Shown here: piece by piece, positions 8,311-15,954 of the stretch
Layout: the number at the start of each line of letters is the position of its first letter
How positions within the stretch are numbered: position 1 is the stretch's first letter
Assembly: GCA_002436415.1 (NCBI GenBank)
Contig: DJMA01000022.1
Coordinates: forward strand, 1 to 46,693
From: Bdellovibrionaceae bacterium UBA6502
GTDB taxonomy: Bacteria > Bdellovibrionota > Bdellovibrionia > Bdellovibrionales > UBA840
DNA length: 46,693 nucleotides
Direction of reading: 5' to 3'
Made by a program: the position numbers and the translations under genes
The notes under the pieces: generated by a model
The model's input: only the letters and a program-made list of their open reading frames with translations
Databases searched by the model: none
Told to the model about the DNA's origin: nothing

Positions 8311-8721
8311 TTGGTCTCCTTTAAGTAATTTTGGGAAAGATATTAAAATTTCAGAGACTCGTCCTTTTGATTATTTGGACCGAGTAGTTATGAAAAATTA
8401 AGTCTAAGAAACTCCCCTAAATATTCACAATCAATCTCTCGATCAAATTTGTCTTAAGATACTTATTATTTAATATTCATATTAGTAACAGATTGCGATC
8501 GCGAGAATACTCTCAAAGCCACCGCCTTTGTAGGAAACATGTTTTATTTGCAATTTTTACTAGTCCAACCACAGATTTAAATTTAGTTAAAGCCGGCAGA
8601 ATGGCTTTGAGTGAATACTAGCTAGAATGCCTCTAATAACTCTGGCTAGAATGGTCTCCCTAAAGCGCCCGGAGAAGAGCATTTCTATACCTTTTCTTGA
8701 TATTTCAGAGTAACTACATGC
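8311..8721. other. Gene-free stretch with an inverted repeat
   Basis: About 410 bases without a convincing gene. It holds the inverted repeat at 8501-8622. A segment at 8568-8600 (CTAGTCCAACC, then ATTTAAA) resembles the transposon left-end interior at 2713-2735. Three copies of a GCxAGAATGGC-like unit start near 8595, 8621 and 8643. Confidence 0.5.
8501..8622. repeat. Imperfect 21-bp inverted repeat, 80-bp spacing
   Basis: Arms 8501-8521 and 8602-8622 match at 17 of 21 positions; the shared core is CTCAAAGCCA and its complement TGGCTTTGAG. The spacer contains a short stretch like the transposon left end. It may be the terminal repeats of a very small non-autonomous element or a large cruciform. 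No gene is inside. Confidence 0.55.
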
Positions 8722-9720
8722 TTATTGCAGAGTTCTTATGTGATCCAACAAAGCATTTTTATAATCAGACCATTCTTTTTGGTATTGCTCAGTCCAATTT
8801 TTTAGCTCAGTCTCGTGTTTACTTGTTTCTTCAACAATTAGCCTTATATTGTAAAATCTTAAACCTAATCGGACCGAATTAATCAAACTTAGACCATCAA
8901 ATTTATTGACTAGTTCAACTGTCTCTTCAGGTGGATAGAGCCTCTCATGGAGAGGTTTGAAAAAACCACTTTCATTCGAAATAAAATCTAAAAACTCAGT
9001 CCATCCAAAGTGCTCAGGCGCATTAGTTATTCTATATTTATATGGTTCATAATTGTTATCTGAATTCAAAATATCAGGACTATTTTTACTTAACTCTGAA
9101 AGCTTATCGTTAAAGTTGCTAACCTGGTCAGGTAACTCCATAGATTTATCCCTAAAATGAAAATAAAAATAGTAGCTTGAAAATGCGTTAAATGTGTAGT
9201 TTGTCAATAAATCAACAACTTCAAGAAAAAATGCTACCTTAGTAGAATGCCTGTAACTTTTTAATTCTTTTAATATATCTCTATAAAGCTCTAAAGCTTT
9301 TACGTGCTGAGAATAAATCTGTTTTGAAACTGGTTCTCTGTTTTCAGGGTAGGTATCCAAAACTCTTTCTAGCAAATCTTCAAGATCTTTTTTTTCTTTA
9401 ATTAATTTTTCTAGGGTCTGGTTAGCCTTATTTTCTGTATCTTTTAAACTCTCTTTAATTGATTTTAATTCTTTTCTTCTAAACATCTTCATATAGGCTA
9501 GGGAAAAATTTTTGGGATAATCCAGTTTTAGTTGTCTAAGTGCCTTTTGCTCTTCCGCTAACTTTTTATCTAAATTTTCGATACTAAGTAGAAAGTGATT
9601 TGCATCTTCAATATCCCTTGAGCTCATTTTTGTCGCTGCTAGTTCGCAAGAAACATTTGCCAAACTAGTCTGACTGAAAATTAAAAATATTATAAAAATA
9701 GCAAAGACATTCTTTTTCAC
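8722..9720 (-). CDS. Secreted coiled-coil protein, unknown
   Basis: Protein of 332 residues if translation begins at the GTG at 9720, which gives a clean signal peptide (VKKNVFAIFIIFLIFSQTSLA) and has AAAGAG upstream; the longer frame to 9789 would bury the signal. The mature part begins with a Cys (NVSCEL). Residues about 35-120 are very rich in Lys, Glu and Leu and predict a long coiled coil (KKLAEEQKALRQL, ENKANQTLEKLIKEKKDLE), followed by a helical region. No enzymatic motif is seen. It is a single gene with the shared box 100 nt upstream and TATTCT at the conserved spacing. Probably periplasmic; function unknown. Confidence 0.7.
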   Translation of the reverse strand: MKKNVFAIFIIFLIFSQTSLANVSCELAATKMSSRDIEDANHFLLSIENLDKKLAEEQKALRQLKLDYPKNFSLAYMKMFRRKELKSIKESLKDTENKANQTLEKLIKEKKDLEDLLERVLDTYPENREPVSKQIYSQHVKALELYRDILKELKSYRHSTKVAFFLEVVDLLTNYTFNAFSSYYFYFHFRDKSMELPDQVSNFNDKLSELSKNSPDILNSDNNYEPYKYRITNAPEHFGWTEFLDFISNESGFFKPLHERLYPPEETVELVNKFDGLSLINSVRLGLRFYNIRLIVEETSKHETELKNWTEQYQKEWSDYKNALLDHIRTLQ

Positions 9721-9753
9721 AACTTTTCTCTTTATGTTTAGTAATTGAGCCTT

Positions 9754-9759
9754 AGAATA
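9754..9759 (-). promoter_or_regulatory. Putative -10 box of the 8722-9720 gene
   Basis: TATTCT on the minus strand, 34 nt before the GTG and 61 nt after the upstream box, the same spacing as at 2606 and 7072. Confidence 0.35.
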
Positions 9760-9820
9760 GACCTTTTCTGCCAAAATCAATGAGTACAAAGATAAGCTTT
9801 GAACTAACTACAAGTATCAA

Positions 9821-9837
9821 TGTCAAAATAGTTTACG
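9821..9837 (-). promoter_or_regulatory. Shared upstream box, copy 3
   Basis: Minus-strand CGTAAACTATTTTGACA, 100 nt upstream of the GTG start; it differs from copy 1 at one position. Unlike copies 1 and 2 it has no obvious transposon left end beside it, which argues that the box is a regulatory site in its own right. Confidence 0.5.
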
Positions 9838-9866
9838 TATTTGGGCCTCGAATTAAGTAAAAAATA

Positions 9867-10132
9867 TACTTTTTCCAAACTATTGCATTTGGTGCATCTA
9901 CTGAAAAAGTAGCTATTCACGCAATCTCAAAAACTCAATGGCTTTTTGAAAATTAAATAATTAAAAATTTTGTATTTTGGAGTCACCTTACTCAGGGTAT
10001 ATGAAATATTATTAAAAGTGTCTGTGATAGATTCATTACCTGCCAAAAGTCAGATGTGAAAATGGGTGATAGTCGACTTTTTCAGAGGTATTGCATTAGA
10101 CGCATCTGCTTAATAAAAGTCGCTAATCACCC
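9867..10132. repeat. Two related hairpin repeats (9867-9921 and 10064-10132)
   Basis: The second copy is a strong hairpin: GGGTGATAGTCGACTTTT at 10064-10081 pairs with 10115-10132 with about three mismatches. The first copy (9867-9921) shares the order ACTTTTTC, TATTGCATT, GCATCT, AAAAGT, GCTA and TCAC and forms a shorter stem. The base pair next to ACTTTT is T-A in one copy and G-C in the other, so pairing is kept. Both carry a small inner stem around TTGCATT/GCATC. The second hairpin lies 15 nt past the stop of the leucine-rich-repeat gene and may end or protect its transcript. Confidence 0.6.
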
Positions 10133-10147
10133 TAATACCCTAATATT

Positions 10148-11152
10148 CTAAGGATGGTAAGGGCTACCCTCAAAACACCCACCAAAAACAAAGCTTTTGC
10201 AAACCTTCACTTTTGGAAAACGTTTCTCTACTGCATAGATTTCTCTTTTTGGGTGGAAAGAGTTTATGTCTCTTACATAACTATAGTGAACTCCCAAGTC
10301 ATCTATAGGATCAAAAATATCTGTTGGTAAATTCATAATAAAATCTGAGTGTACCGTCTCTATATGCCTAAGGTTTTTTAAGCCAGCAAACATATATCTA
10401 GAGTAGCTTCTAAGATTTTCTCCCCCATTGATATAAAGAACTTTCAAGTTCGACAAGTCCCGAAAAAGATTCCCAGGGAAATATATGGCGTCATTAGACA
10501 TAGTTATTTGCAAGCGCTCTAAGGATTCTAATTTTGAAAATAAATGTCTGTGCTCAGTCTTGTATAAAAATGGATTTAAAAAGATATTTAAAACTTTCAA
10601 CTGTTTTAAATTATCAAAAACTCCTACCTCCATCTCAAGATCTTGTCCACCTTGCATATTAAGTCTTACTAAGTTGTCCAATCCATCGAACATGCCTTTA
10701 TAATACTTTTTAATTTCCACATTAGAAAGTCCTAACCACCTAAGCTTGTTAAGTTTTTTAAAGAATCTGACCTTTGAAAAGTCCACGCCTTCAAAGTCTA
10801 AAAAACTCATATCTAAGCTTACTAGATTGAATAAAGGATCGAAGGTGTCTTCGTCTAGTTCGGCTGGAGAGATTTCGTACAAAGAGAGATATTTTAAGTT
10901 ATTAAAACCGACAAAATCATATTTCTCTAAAATAGGTTTCCTAAAGTCATGTGATCGGACAATTTTATCCATATCGAAATCCTCGATACTATTAAGGTCC
11001 TCTGCCGTGATATTTTCACAGGATTTATTAAAATGGTATTCTAAGTAGGACGTTATCCATTCGCCACGCTCACAAACCGGTTTAGCAGACAATGAAATTG
11101 ATACTCCAGCTAGAACAACGAAAAAAAGAATATGCTTGATTGCATTTTTCAT
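10148..11152 (-). CDS. Secreted leucine-rich-repeat protein
   Basis: Protein of 334 residues. A signal peptide (hydrophobic 8-22, cleavage near LSAKPVC) precedes leucine-rich repeats from about residue 75 to 280, each about 24 residues in the pattern LxxLxxLxLxx...F (LVSLDMSFLDF, LRWLGLSNVEIK, LVRLNMQGG, LKVLNIFLNPF, LKVLYINGG). Repeats often follow a 'FDGLDNL' or 'FRDLSNL' turn, the form common in eukaryote-like repeats. Two Cys near the N-terminus and two near the C-terminus (VCKSF, GGCFEG) look like capping disulfides. The ATG follows GAGGGGGA. Such proteins bind other proteins; the target is unknown. Single gene with hairpin repeats on its 3' side. Confidence 0.85.
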   Translation of the reverse strand: MKNAIKHILFFVVLAGVSISLSAKPVCERGEWITSYLEYHFNKSCENITAEDLNSIEDFDMDKIVRSHDFRKPILEKYDFVGFNNLKYLSLYEISPAELDEDTFDPLFNLVSLDMSFLDFEGVDFSKVRFFKKLNKLRWLGLSNVEIKKYYKGMFDGLDNLVRLNMQGGQDLEMEVGVFDNLKQLKVLNIFLNPFLYKTEHRHLFSKLESLERLQITMSNDAIYFPGNLFRDLSNLKVLYINGGENLRSYSRYMFAGLKNLRHIETVHSDFIMNLPTDIFDPIDDLGVHYSYVRDINSFHPKREIYAVEKRFPKVKVCKSFVFGGCFEGSPYHP

Positions 11153-11622
11153 CTAAATCCCCCTCAAAATATTTTTTTGGCCTAGCTAGGCTATCAAGGG
11201 CACTATCCATAGGAAAGTAATTTTATTACTTATTTTGTGCATTTGATTCATCGCAGTGTGTTTAGAAAGTCATTAAAGTGACTATAAACTATACCTTTTT
11301 TCAAGTTACTAGGTATTGCCTAGGTTCTCGAGAAGACTCGATTCATATAGATTAAGCTGGGATGAAGTTGACTCCTTCTGAGCTTTATGGGGCAATTTAG
11401 GCCTTGTAATAAAAAATAGTTCCTATAGAGCCACTACTTGTATAAGGCATAATACCTCAGGAAGATTAAGAACTTCAGATGGATGTTACCAACTTAAGAT
11501 TCATGGAAAATAAATTTTTGTAGCTATCGTTTATCATCTAAATCTCTGTCTCTTACTGATACAGTCTTCATAAAAAAGTGAAAGACCTTCAAATTTTATT
11601 AAAGAAATTCCGAAAAGAATTT
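11153..11622. other. Gene-free stretch with a transposase scrap and a weak repeat
   Basis: No gene seen. Bases 11225-11285 loosely follow the pattern of the hairpin repeats at 9867 and 10064 (GTGCATTTGATTCATC, then AGAAAGTCATTAA). A doubtful copy of the upstream box lies at 11259-11275, 106 nt before the leucine-rich-repeat gene. A transposase scrap sits at 11370-11396. Confidence 0.4.
11370..11396 (+). pseudogene. 27-bp transposase scrap
   Basis: GACTCCTTCTGAGCTTTATG and the next seven bases match 1454-1480 of the intact transposase gene (codons for LSELYGA) with one mismatch in 27. Nothing around it aligns. It is a fossil piece of a further element copy. Confidence 0.65.
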
Positions 11623-13791
11623 ATGGCTAAGCTATTGTCTATTCTTTCTTTTAGTCTTTTATTATCTTCCTGTTTTTCAGGGGAAACTGGAGGCGTGTCA
11701 GTAATCCAAGATAATAAACCTGAAAACCCGTCGGGCTGGAAACTGGATAATCCTAAAATAGCAAAATACTCAAGCACAAATAAACCCATTATTTCAGGAT
11801 CTGGATTGGAAGAGCTAAATGGACAAACAGTCGAACTGTATAAAGATTCTAGTTGTGCTTTTAAAATTGGTGACGCCGTTATAAGCGGTGGTAGCTTTTC
11901 TGTAAATAATATTTTACTAGGTAGCACATTTAACGACACAGAAATTGTTAACTTCTATGGTCTAATAAAAAACAAAAAAGGGACCAAGTCTGATTGTACA
12001 AATTTAAATTTAAATTATCACTATTACCCAGCAAATCAAATCGGATTTCCGCAAATAGTAAGTTTTGATTTCGATGAAAATACTAACAGTTTTTTCCTTA
12101 TAGATGGCCAAAAAGAAGAGATATTCCATGTAAATTCCTCTACCGAGGAAAGAAATATTTTAAGTAGAGATCGAGGAAATAAGACTGCATCTATTTCCTA
12201 CGGAAGAAGTATAGTGGCAAATGCTGATTCTAGTAAACTCTTTATCGTTGACTCTAGCCTTGATGCACTCATTCAGTATGATATAGCCACTGGAGATACC
12301 ATTTATATTAGTGGACAAGGGGAAGGTTCAGGTACAACCCTTATTACGCCTCAAAACCTTATATTAAACTCTACAGGCACAAAAGCCTACCTAGCGGATT
12401 CAGGCCTAGATAAAATCATAGAAGTAGATATGACTACAGGAGCTAGGACAGAGCTAAGCGGTTCCGGAAAAGGTACGGGCCCTTCCTTGACGAATCCAGA
12501 TGGACTCGTGATGAATTCCAGTGAAACAATTCTTTATGTAACAAATAGAAATGCCTCAGGAGAGATTCTATCAGTTGACATTAGCACTGGAAATCGCACT
12601 ACTATTGCAAGTGCTGTGGTAGGAACAGGAGCCACCTTAGGCCTAGTAGAAAAATTAGCAATAGATGCAACAAATTCCAAACTATATGTTATCGATGAAA
12701 CTATCGTAGGAATTTTAGAGGTTGATATTGCTACCGGAAATCGCAGTACCTTGTCCAGCTCAGGGGTGGGAAGCGGCACAAACTTCAAACACCTCTCTGA
12801 TATAAAAATAAATTCTACTAGTACTAAACTTTATGTTTCAGATCTGAATTTAGGTAATATAATTGAAGTAGATATTGCAACAGGAAACCGAACGGATATT
12901 ATTTCCAGTAGAATAGGAGCTGGTAATGCAATAGATTCACCTTTTTCGTTATATAAATCTACCACATCATTTTTCACCACTTCAGGCGCTTTTGCGGCAA
13001 GTATTCTAACTAAAATAGATTCTACTAATCAGAGTAAAACAGTAATCACAGGAGATGGTGTAGGCAGTGGAGATAGCAATAGTACACTTAAATCAGTCGC
13101 TATAAATAGTACTGAAACTACTGCTTTTGTTTATGATAGCCCCAACAAGGCCATTTTGTCCGTTGATTTATCTAATGGAACAAGAAATGTAATTGCAAGT
13201 TCCTCTGTAGGTTCTGGTGTAACTCTAGGTTTCGGTACAAGTCTTATCAGAGGGACAACTGATACAGTTCTATATTTCTCTGACTCAGATCAATCAGGTA
13301 TTTTAAGTATTCTTACCACAAATGGTAGTAGGTCATTGCTCTCCGGATCGGGACAAGGCACTGGCGATTTATTTGTTGCTCCAAAAGATATAGTAATCAA
13401 TTCAACGAAAACCACCTTGTACGTTGTTGATAATTCTTTGGCAGCTGTTTATTCGGTTGACATTGGTTCTGGCAACAGAACACTTGTTACCGGGGCCTCA
13501 AGAGGTTCTGGAATAGCCTTTAGTTCCCCAGTGTATATTGCATTAAATAGTAGTGAAACAAAATTATATGTATCCGATTCAAGTACCTCCATTGTTGAGG
13601 TAGATATTGATACGGGAAATAGAGAATTATTTTATAAACCCGATTCTGTAGGCAGCGGAATACCTCTCGAAGCAATTACCGATCTAGAGTTGGACCATGC
13701 TGAAGAAAACCTCATGGTGTTGGATAGTAAACTAGAGGCAATGGTAAAAATTGATTTGGACACTAAGTTAAGTACTATTTATAGCAGGTAA
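11623..13791 (+). CDS. Beta-propeller repeat lipoprotein
   Basis: Lipoprotein of 722 residues if it starts at the ATG at 11623, where MAKLLSILSFSLLLSSC gives a signal peptide with lipobox LSSC (C17). An upstream GTG at 11578 only adds a charged tail. After a linker, about 12 repeats of 45-50 residues run to the end, each with the pattern LYVxDxxxxxIxxVDIxTGNRTxxSGxGxGSG. Twelve NHL/SMP-30-like blades would build two six-bladed propellers or one large toroid. Known propellers of this type bind proteins, sugars or small molecules; no catalytic motif is evident. The Ser at +2 of the lipobox Cys is not Asp, so outer-membrane sorting is expected by E. coli rules. Single gene followed by a small terminator. 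Confidence 0.8.
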   Translation: MAKLLSILSFSLLLSSCFSGETGGVSVIQDNKPENPSGWKLDNPKIAKYSSTNKPIISGSGLEELNGQTVELYKDSSCAFKIGDAVISGGSFSVNNILLGSTFNDTEIVNFYGLIKNKKGTKSDCTNLNLNYHYYPANQIGFPQIVSFDFDENTNSFFLIDGQKEEIFHVNSSTEERNILSRDRGNKTASISYGRSIVANADSSKLFIVDSSLDALIQYDIATGDTIYISGQGEGSGTTLITPQNLILNSTGTKAYLADSGLDKIIEVDMTTGARTELSGSGKGTGPSLTNPDGLVMNSSETILYVTNRNASGEILSVDISTGNRTTIASAVVGTGATLGLVEKLAIDATNSKLYVIDETIVGILEVDIATGNRSTLSSSGVGSGTNFKHLSDIKINSTSTKLYVSDLNLGNIIEVDIATGNRTDIISSRIGAGNAIDSPFSLYKSTTSFFTTSGAFAASILTKIDSTNQSKTVITGDGVGSGDSNSTLKSVAINSTETTAFVYDSPNKAILSVDLSNGTRNVIASSSVGSGVTLGFGTSLIRGTTDTVLYFSDSDQSGILSILTTNGSRSLLSGSGQGTGDLFVAPKDIVINSTKTTLYVVDNSLAAVYSVDIGSGNRTLVTGASRGSGIAFSSPVYIALNSSETKLYVSDSSTSIVEVDIDTGNRELFYKPDSVGSGIPLEAITDLELDHAEENLMVLDSKLEAMVKIDLDTKLSTIYSR

Positions 13792-13810
13792 ATTGAAAAT
13801 ACTTTTCAAT
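13792..13810 (+). terminator. Hairpin after the propeller lipoprotein gene
   Basis: Directly after the stop: ATTGAAAA, loop TAC, TTTTCAAT (eight perfect pairs), then CATTTTCTTC. The stem is AT-rich, so it is a weak terminator at best. Confidence 0.45.
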
Positions 13811-13954
13811 CATTTTCTTCGCCTCTTCAAAAATTTTAAGTACTCAACTTTTTAACGACTACTTCTTTAGACTTTTAAAAGGCGAAGAGCATTCTTTTTA
13901 AAATCAATTCAAAAAAAATGTAAAGAGAGGTTCTTGGAGTTTACCTGCAAAATT

Positions 13955-14305
13955 TTAAAACCAAAATTGACAATGGTAAATGCTATGCTGGTATATACAA
14001 TGGGTTGAGCCGTTTCTAACAGAAATACTATCAACATAAGTTTGATAGTCTTCTTTAGATATCTCTTCACCAGTAGAATGTCTGTAATACTTCACGACAG
14101 ACGAGTCCTTGGCTTTTAGGGTTTTAAATATTATCTCAGCGGAACCTGCTTCTGCATTGGAGGTTGAACTAAACTCAAGCCAAGAACCCGAGGTTTTATT
14201 GATCACCATTGTACCACTGACTTCTAGAAAATTTGAATTCGAGGCAATAGTATTAATTGAATATAACAAACAGAATACAGATAAAATGCTAAAAAATGAT
14301 TTCAT
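13955..14305 (-). CDS. Small secreted protein, unknown
   Basis: Protein of 116 residues with a signal peptide (MKSFFSILSVFCLLYSINTIAS). The mature part is about 94 residues, with two Cys near the end separated by eight residues (THCIYQHSIYHCQFWF), likely a disulfide loop. The ATG follows GGAGAAGAG. Single gene with the shared box 99 nt upstream and TATACT at nearly the conserved spacing. Family not recognised; it resembles its neighbours only in size, export and Cys pairing. Confidence 0.7.
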   Translation of the reverse strand: MKSFFSILSVFCLLYSINTIASNSNFLEVSGTMVINKTSGSWLEFSSTSNAEAGSAEIIFKTLKAKDSSVVKYYRHSTGEEISKEDYQTYVDSISVRNGSTHCIYQHSIYHCQFWF

Positions 14306-14339
14306 AAGTCTCTTCTCCTTAATAAGATTTAACTAAAGT

Positions 14340-14345
14340 AGTATA
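14340..14345 (-). promoter_or_regulatory. Putative -10 box of the 13955-14305 gene
   Basis: TATACT on the minus strand, 35 nt before the ATG and 59 nt after the upstream box. Confidence 0.35.
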
Positions 14346-14404
14346 TGTTATAACTTTATTTTTTAAGAATAATTAATTCTAAGTTGAAATTCATTTAATC
14401 AGAC

Positions 14405-14421
14405 TGTTGAAATTATTTACG
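14405..14421 (-). promoter_or_regulatory. Shared upstream box, copy 4
   Basis: Minus-strand CGTAAATAATTTCAACA, 99 nt upstream of the ATG at 14305; 13 of 17 match copy 1. A GATCAAG...AAACTAGT sequence at 14478-14512 recalls the transposon right end, so an element scrap may lie close by. Confidence 0.45.
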
Positions 14422-14533
14422 AAATAGAGTCTTTATTTTGGGAACACTTTTACAGAAAAAAGTTATCTATCATCTACAGATCAAGCTTTTTACAGGTAAA
14501 CTAGTAACTTAAGCATACTCTGTAAAAACCATG

Positions 14534-14573
14534 GAACTCTTTCTATGTTATTCAAAACAAATAAAAAGAGTTC
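14534..14573 (-). terminator. Hairpin downstream of the metallopeptidase-like gene
   Basis: GAACTCTTT at 14534-14542 pairs with AAAGAGTTC at 14565-14573, nine perfect pairs with a 22-base loop, 22 bases after the stop of the minus-strand gene. Read on the minus strand it is followed by CATGGTTTTTAC. Confidence 0.4.
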
Positions 14574-14594
14574 TCTGTGTTTTGGTTTATTGGC

Positions 14595-15689
14595 TTACAA
14601 ATTACTTTTAAATTGTTTTAATTCTAATTCAAAACGCTCTTTAGCAGGTACTAGGTATTCATACACCTTTTGTAGTTCAACACTATCAGCTTCATCATTG
14701 ATATAAAACGTCCATTCAGATTCAATCTCTTTTACTCGCTCTTGATAAGCAATCTTAGCTTTATTTTCCTCTTTAATGCTGGTGTTTATATCAACCAGTT
14801 CTTGAAGAAGTCTAAGTGGTACAAATTGACCATTGTAGGTTTTGTCTTGAGATGCAGAAAATTTAGAACTTTGCTTTTCAGCGTTATCTGCATTCCTAAT
14901 CAAGTAATGTCTTGCTGTTGGGTTTTTGGGTCTATGCTTAGAAATATAATGATACTTTGCTCCTTCAGAGAAAAGCTCAGGGTTTTTATCTTCATAGTCT
15001 AACAACTTTTCACCCAGGGCCCTTAATCCATCTGGTTTTAAATACTGTAAGTCAAAATCAGTAGCTTCGACTTCATACTTTACAACCAAAGAGGCTGCCT
15101 CTACCAATAGAGGATCTACCAAACCATTATCAAAATACTTAGGGTCGGCTCCTCTAATTTTTTGAGCTGGCTTCACACTATACTGATATGCATGAGCTAA
15201 CTCATGGGCAAGTAAGTTATTAAATATGGATTCAGTCCCTTCTTTATATAAGGCTTTTTTTTCAGGCTCCGTTTCTGCTTCAAACATTCTCGTCCCAAAA
15301 TCAATTAATAGCATAAACTTTTCGGTAACGTTTGCTTTAATTAGTCCTGGTTTGTTATTTGATTTTTTGTTGTAAAAATCAGTGTTCGGAAAAATATATT
15401 CAGGGTCATCTTCCGCTGAAAAACCGTGGTAGGTGCTCGTTACAGGTCTCCATTTATGATTAACGACAATCGTTGTTTTTTTAGCCACTTCTTGTATATG
15501 CTTTGGTAATAGTGGATAAAGTTTTTCCATGCCATTTTGAAGTAGCTCTCTTTCTCTCTCAAGACTTAATCTGCTAGAGAACTGTTCGCTGCTTGGATCA
15601 TTTTCACTCTCGATAGAAAAATTTGGTATCTCACTGGCTGACAGTGTTCCTGAAATTGCTAGTAATAAAGATATAATGACTTTTTTCAT
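14595..15689 (-). CDS. Secreted HExxH metallopeptidase candidate
   Basis: Protein of 364 residues with a signal peptide (MKKVIISLLLAISGTLSAS). The motif LLAHELAHAYQY (159-170) supplies HExxH with H162, E163 and H166. A downstream Glu could be the third zinc ligand: VEAAS (E197) or KYEVEATDFD (E206), the latter recalling the ExxAD motif of M48 peptidases. The domain is preceded by about 150 residues and followed by a helical charged tail. The ATG has AGAGGAAG upstream at longer spacing. An inverted copy of the shared box lies 105 nt upstream with TATAGT at the usual spacing. Protease activity and family (gluzincin, M48-like) are inferred from the motif; the substrate is unknown. Confidence 0.7.
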   Translation of the reverse strand: MKKVIISLLLAISGTLSASEIPNFSIESENDPSSEQFSSRLSLERERELLQNGMEKLYPLLPKHIQEVAKKTTIVVNHKWRPVTSTYHGFSAEDDPEYIFPNTDFYNKKSNNKPGLIKANVTEKFMLLIDFGTRMFEAETEPEKKALYKEGTESIFNNLLAHELAHAYQYSVKPAQKIRGADPKYFDNGLVDPLLVEAASLVVKYEVEATDFDLQYLKPDGLRALGEKLLDYEDKNPELFSEGAKYHYISKHRPKNPTARHYLIRNADNAEKQSSKFSASQDKTYNGQFVPLRLLQELVDINTSIKEENKAKIAYQERVKEIESEWTFYINDEADSVELQKVYEYLVPAKERFELELKQFKSNL

Positions 15690-15729
15690 AAGTATATACT
15701 TCCTCTATTAAATTATGGTTTGCGGAAAC

Positions 15730-15735
15730 ACTATA
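15730..15735 (-). promoter_or_regulatory. Putative -10 box of the metallopeptidase-like gene
   Basis: TATAGT on the minus strand, 40 nt before the ATG and 59 nt after the box at 15795. Confidence 0.35.
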
Positions 15736-15794
15736 CTTGAACTGTTTGTTATTGAGTTGAAAGATATCTAAAAATGAAAAAACTATATTCAGAC

Positions 15795-15811
15795 CGTAAA
15801 ACTAATAGACA
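15795..15811 (+). promoter_or_regulatory. Shared upstream box, inverted copy
   Basis: CGTAAAACTAATAGACA on the plus strand, 105 nt upstream of the minus-strand start at 15689, so it is inverted relative to its gene. It matches the consensus at 12 of 17 positions without gaps. Upstream activator sites can work in either orientation. The following ATTTGAAACAGAGCTAAGG resembles the transposon left-end interior (2732-2750). Confidence 0.35.
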
Positions 15812-15954
15812 TTAATATTTGAAACAGAGCTAAGGCTGCTGTACAGACAAGAAATAGGCCTAATGCCTACTTCTTAGATAAGTAATTAGTACTTTATACA
15901 GATAAACTCTTTTTAATTTTTTGCAATAAGGCGGCTAAAACTTTGAATGAACAT

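Noticed and set aside
9821..9837. The TTGACA in the upstream box as a simple -35 element
   Set aside because: The nearest -10-like hexamers at a fixed place lie 59-61 nt away, far beyond 17 nt, and the other copies deviate from TTGACA.
10064..10132. Hairpin repeats as integron attC sites
   Set aside because: They are imperfect hairpins with GCATTAGACGCATC inside, but the required GTTRRRY and RYYYAAC core sites are missing and no integrase gene is present.
13812..13892. CTTCGCCT/AGGCGAAG inverted repeat after the propeller gene
   Set aside because: Only eight pairs around a ~60-base loop, so likely chance.
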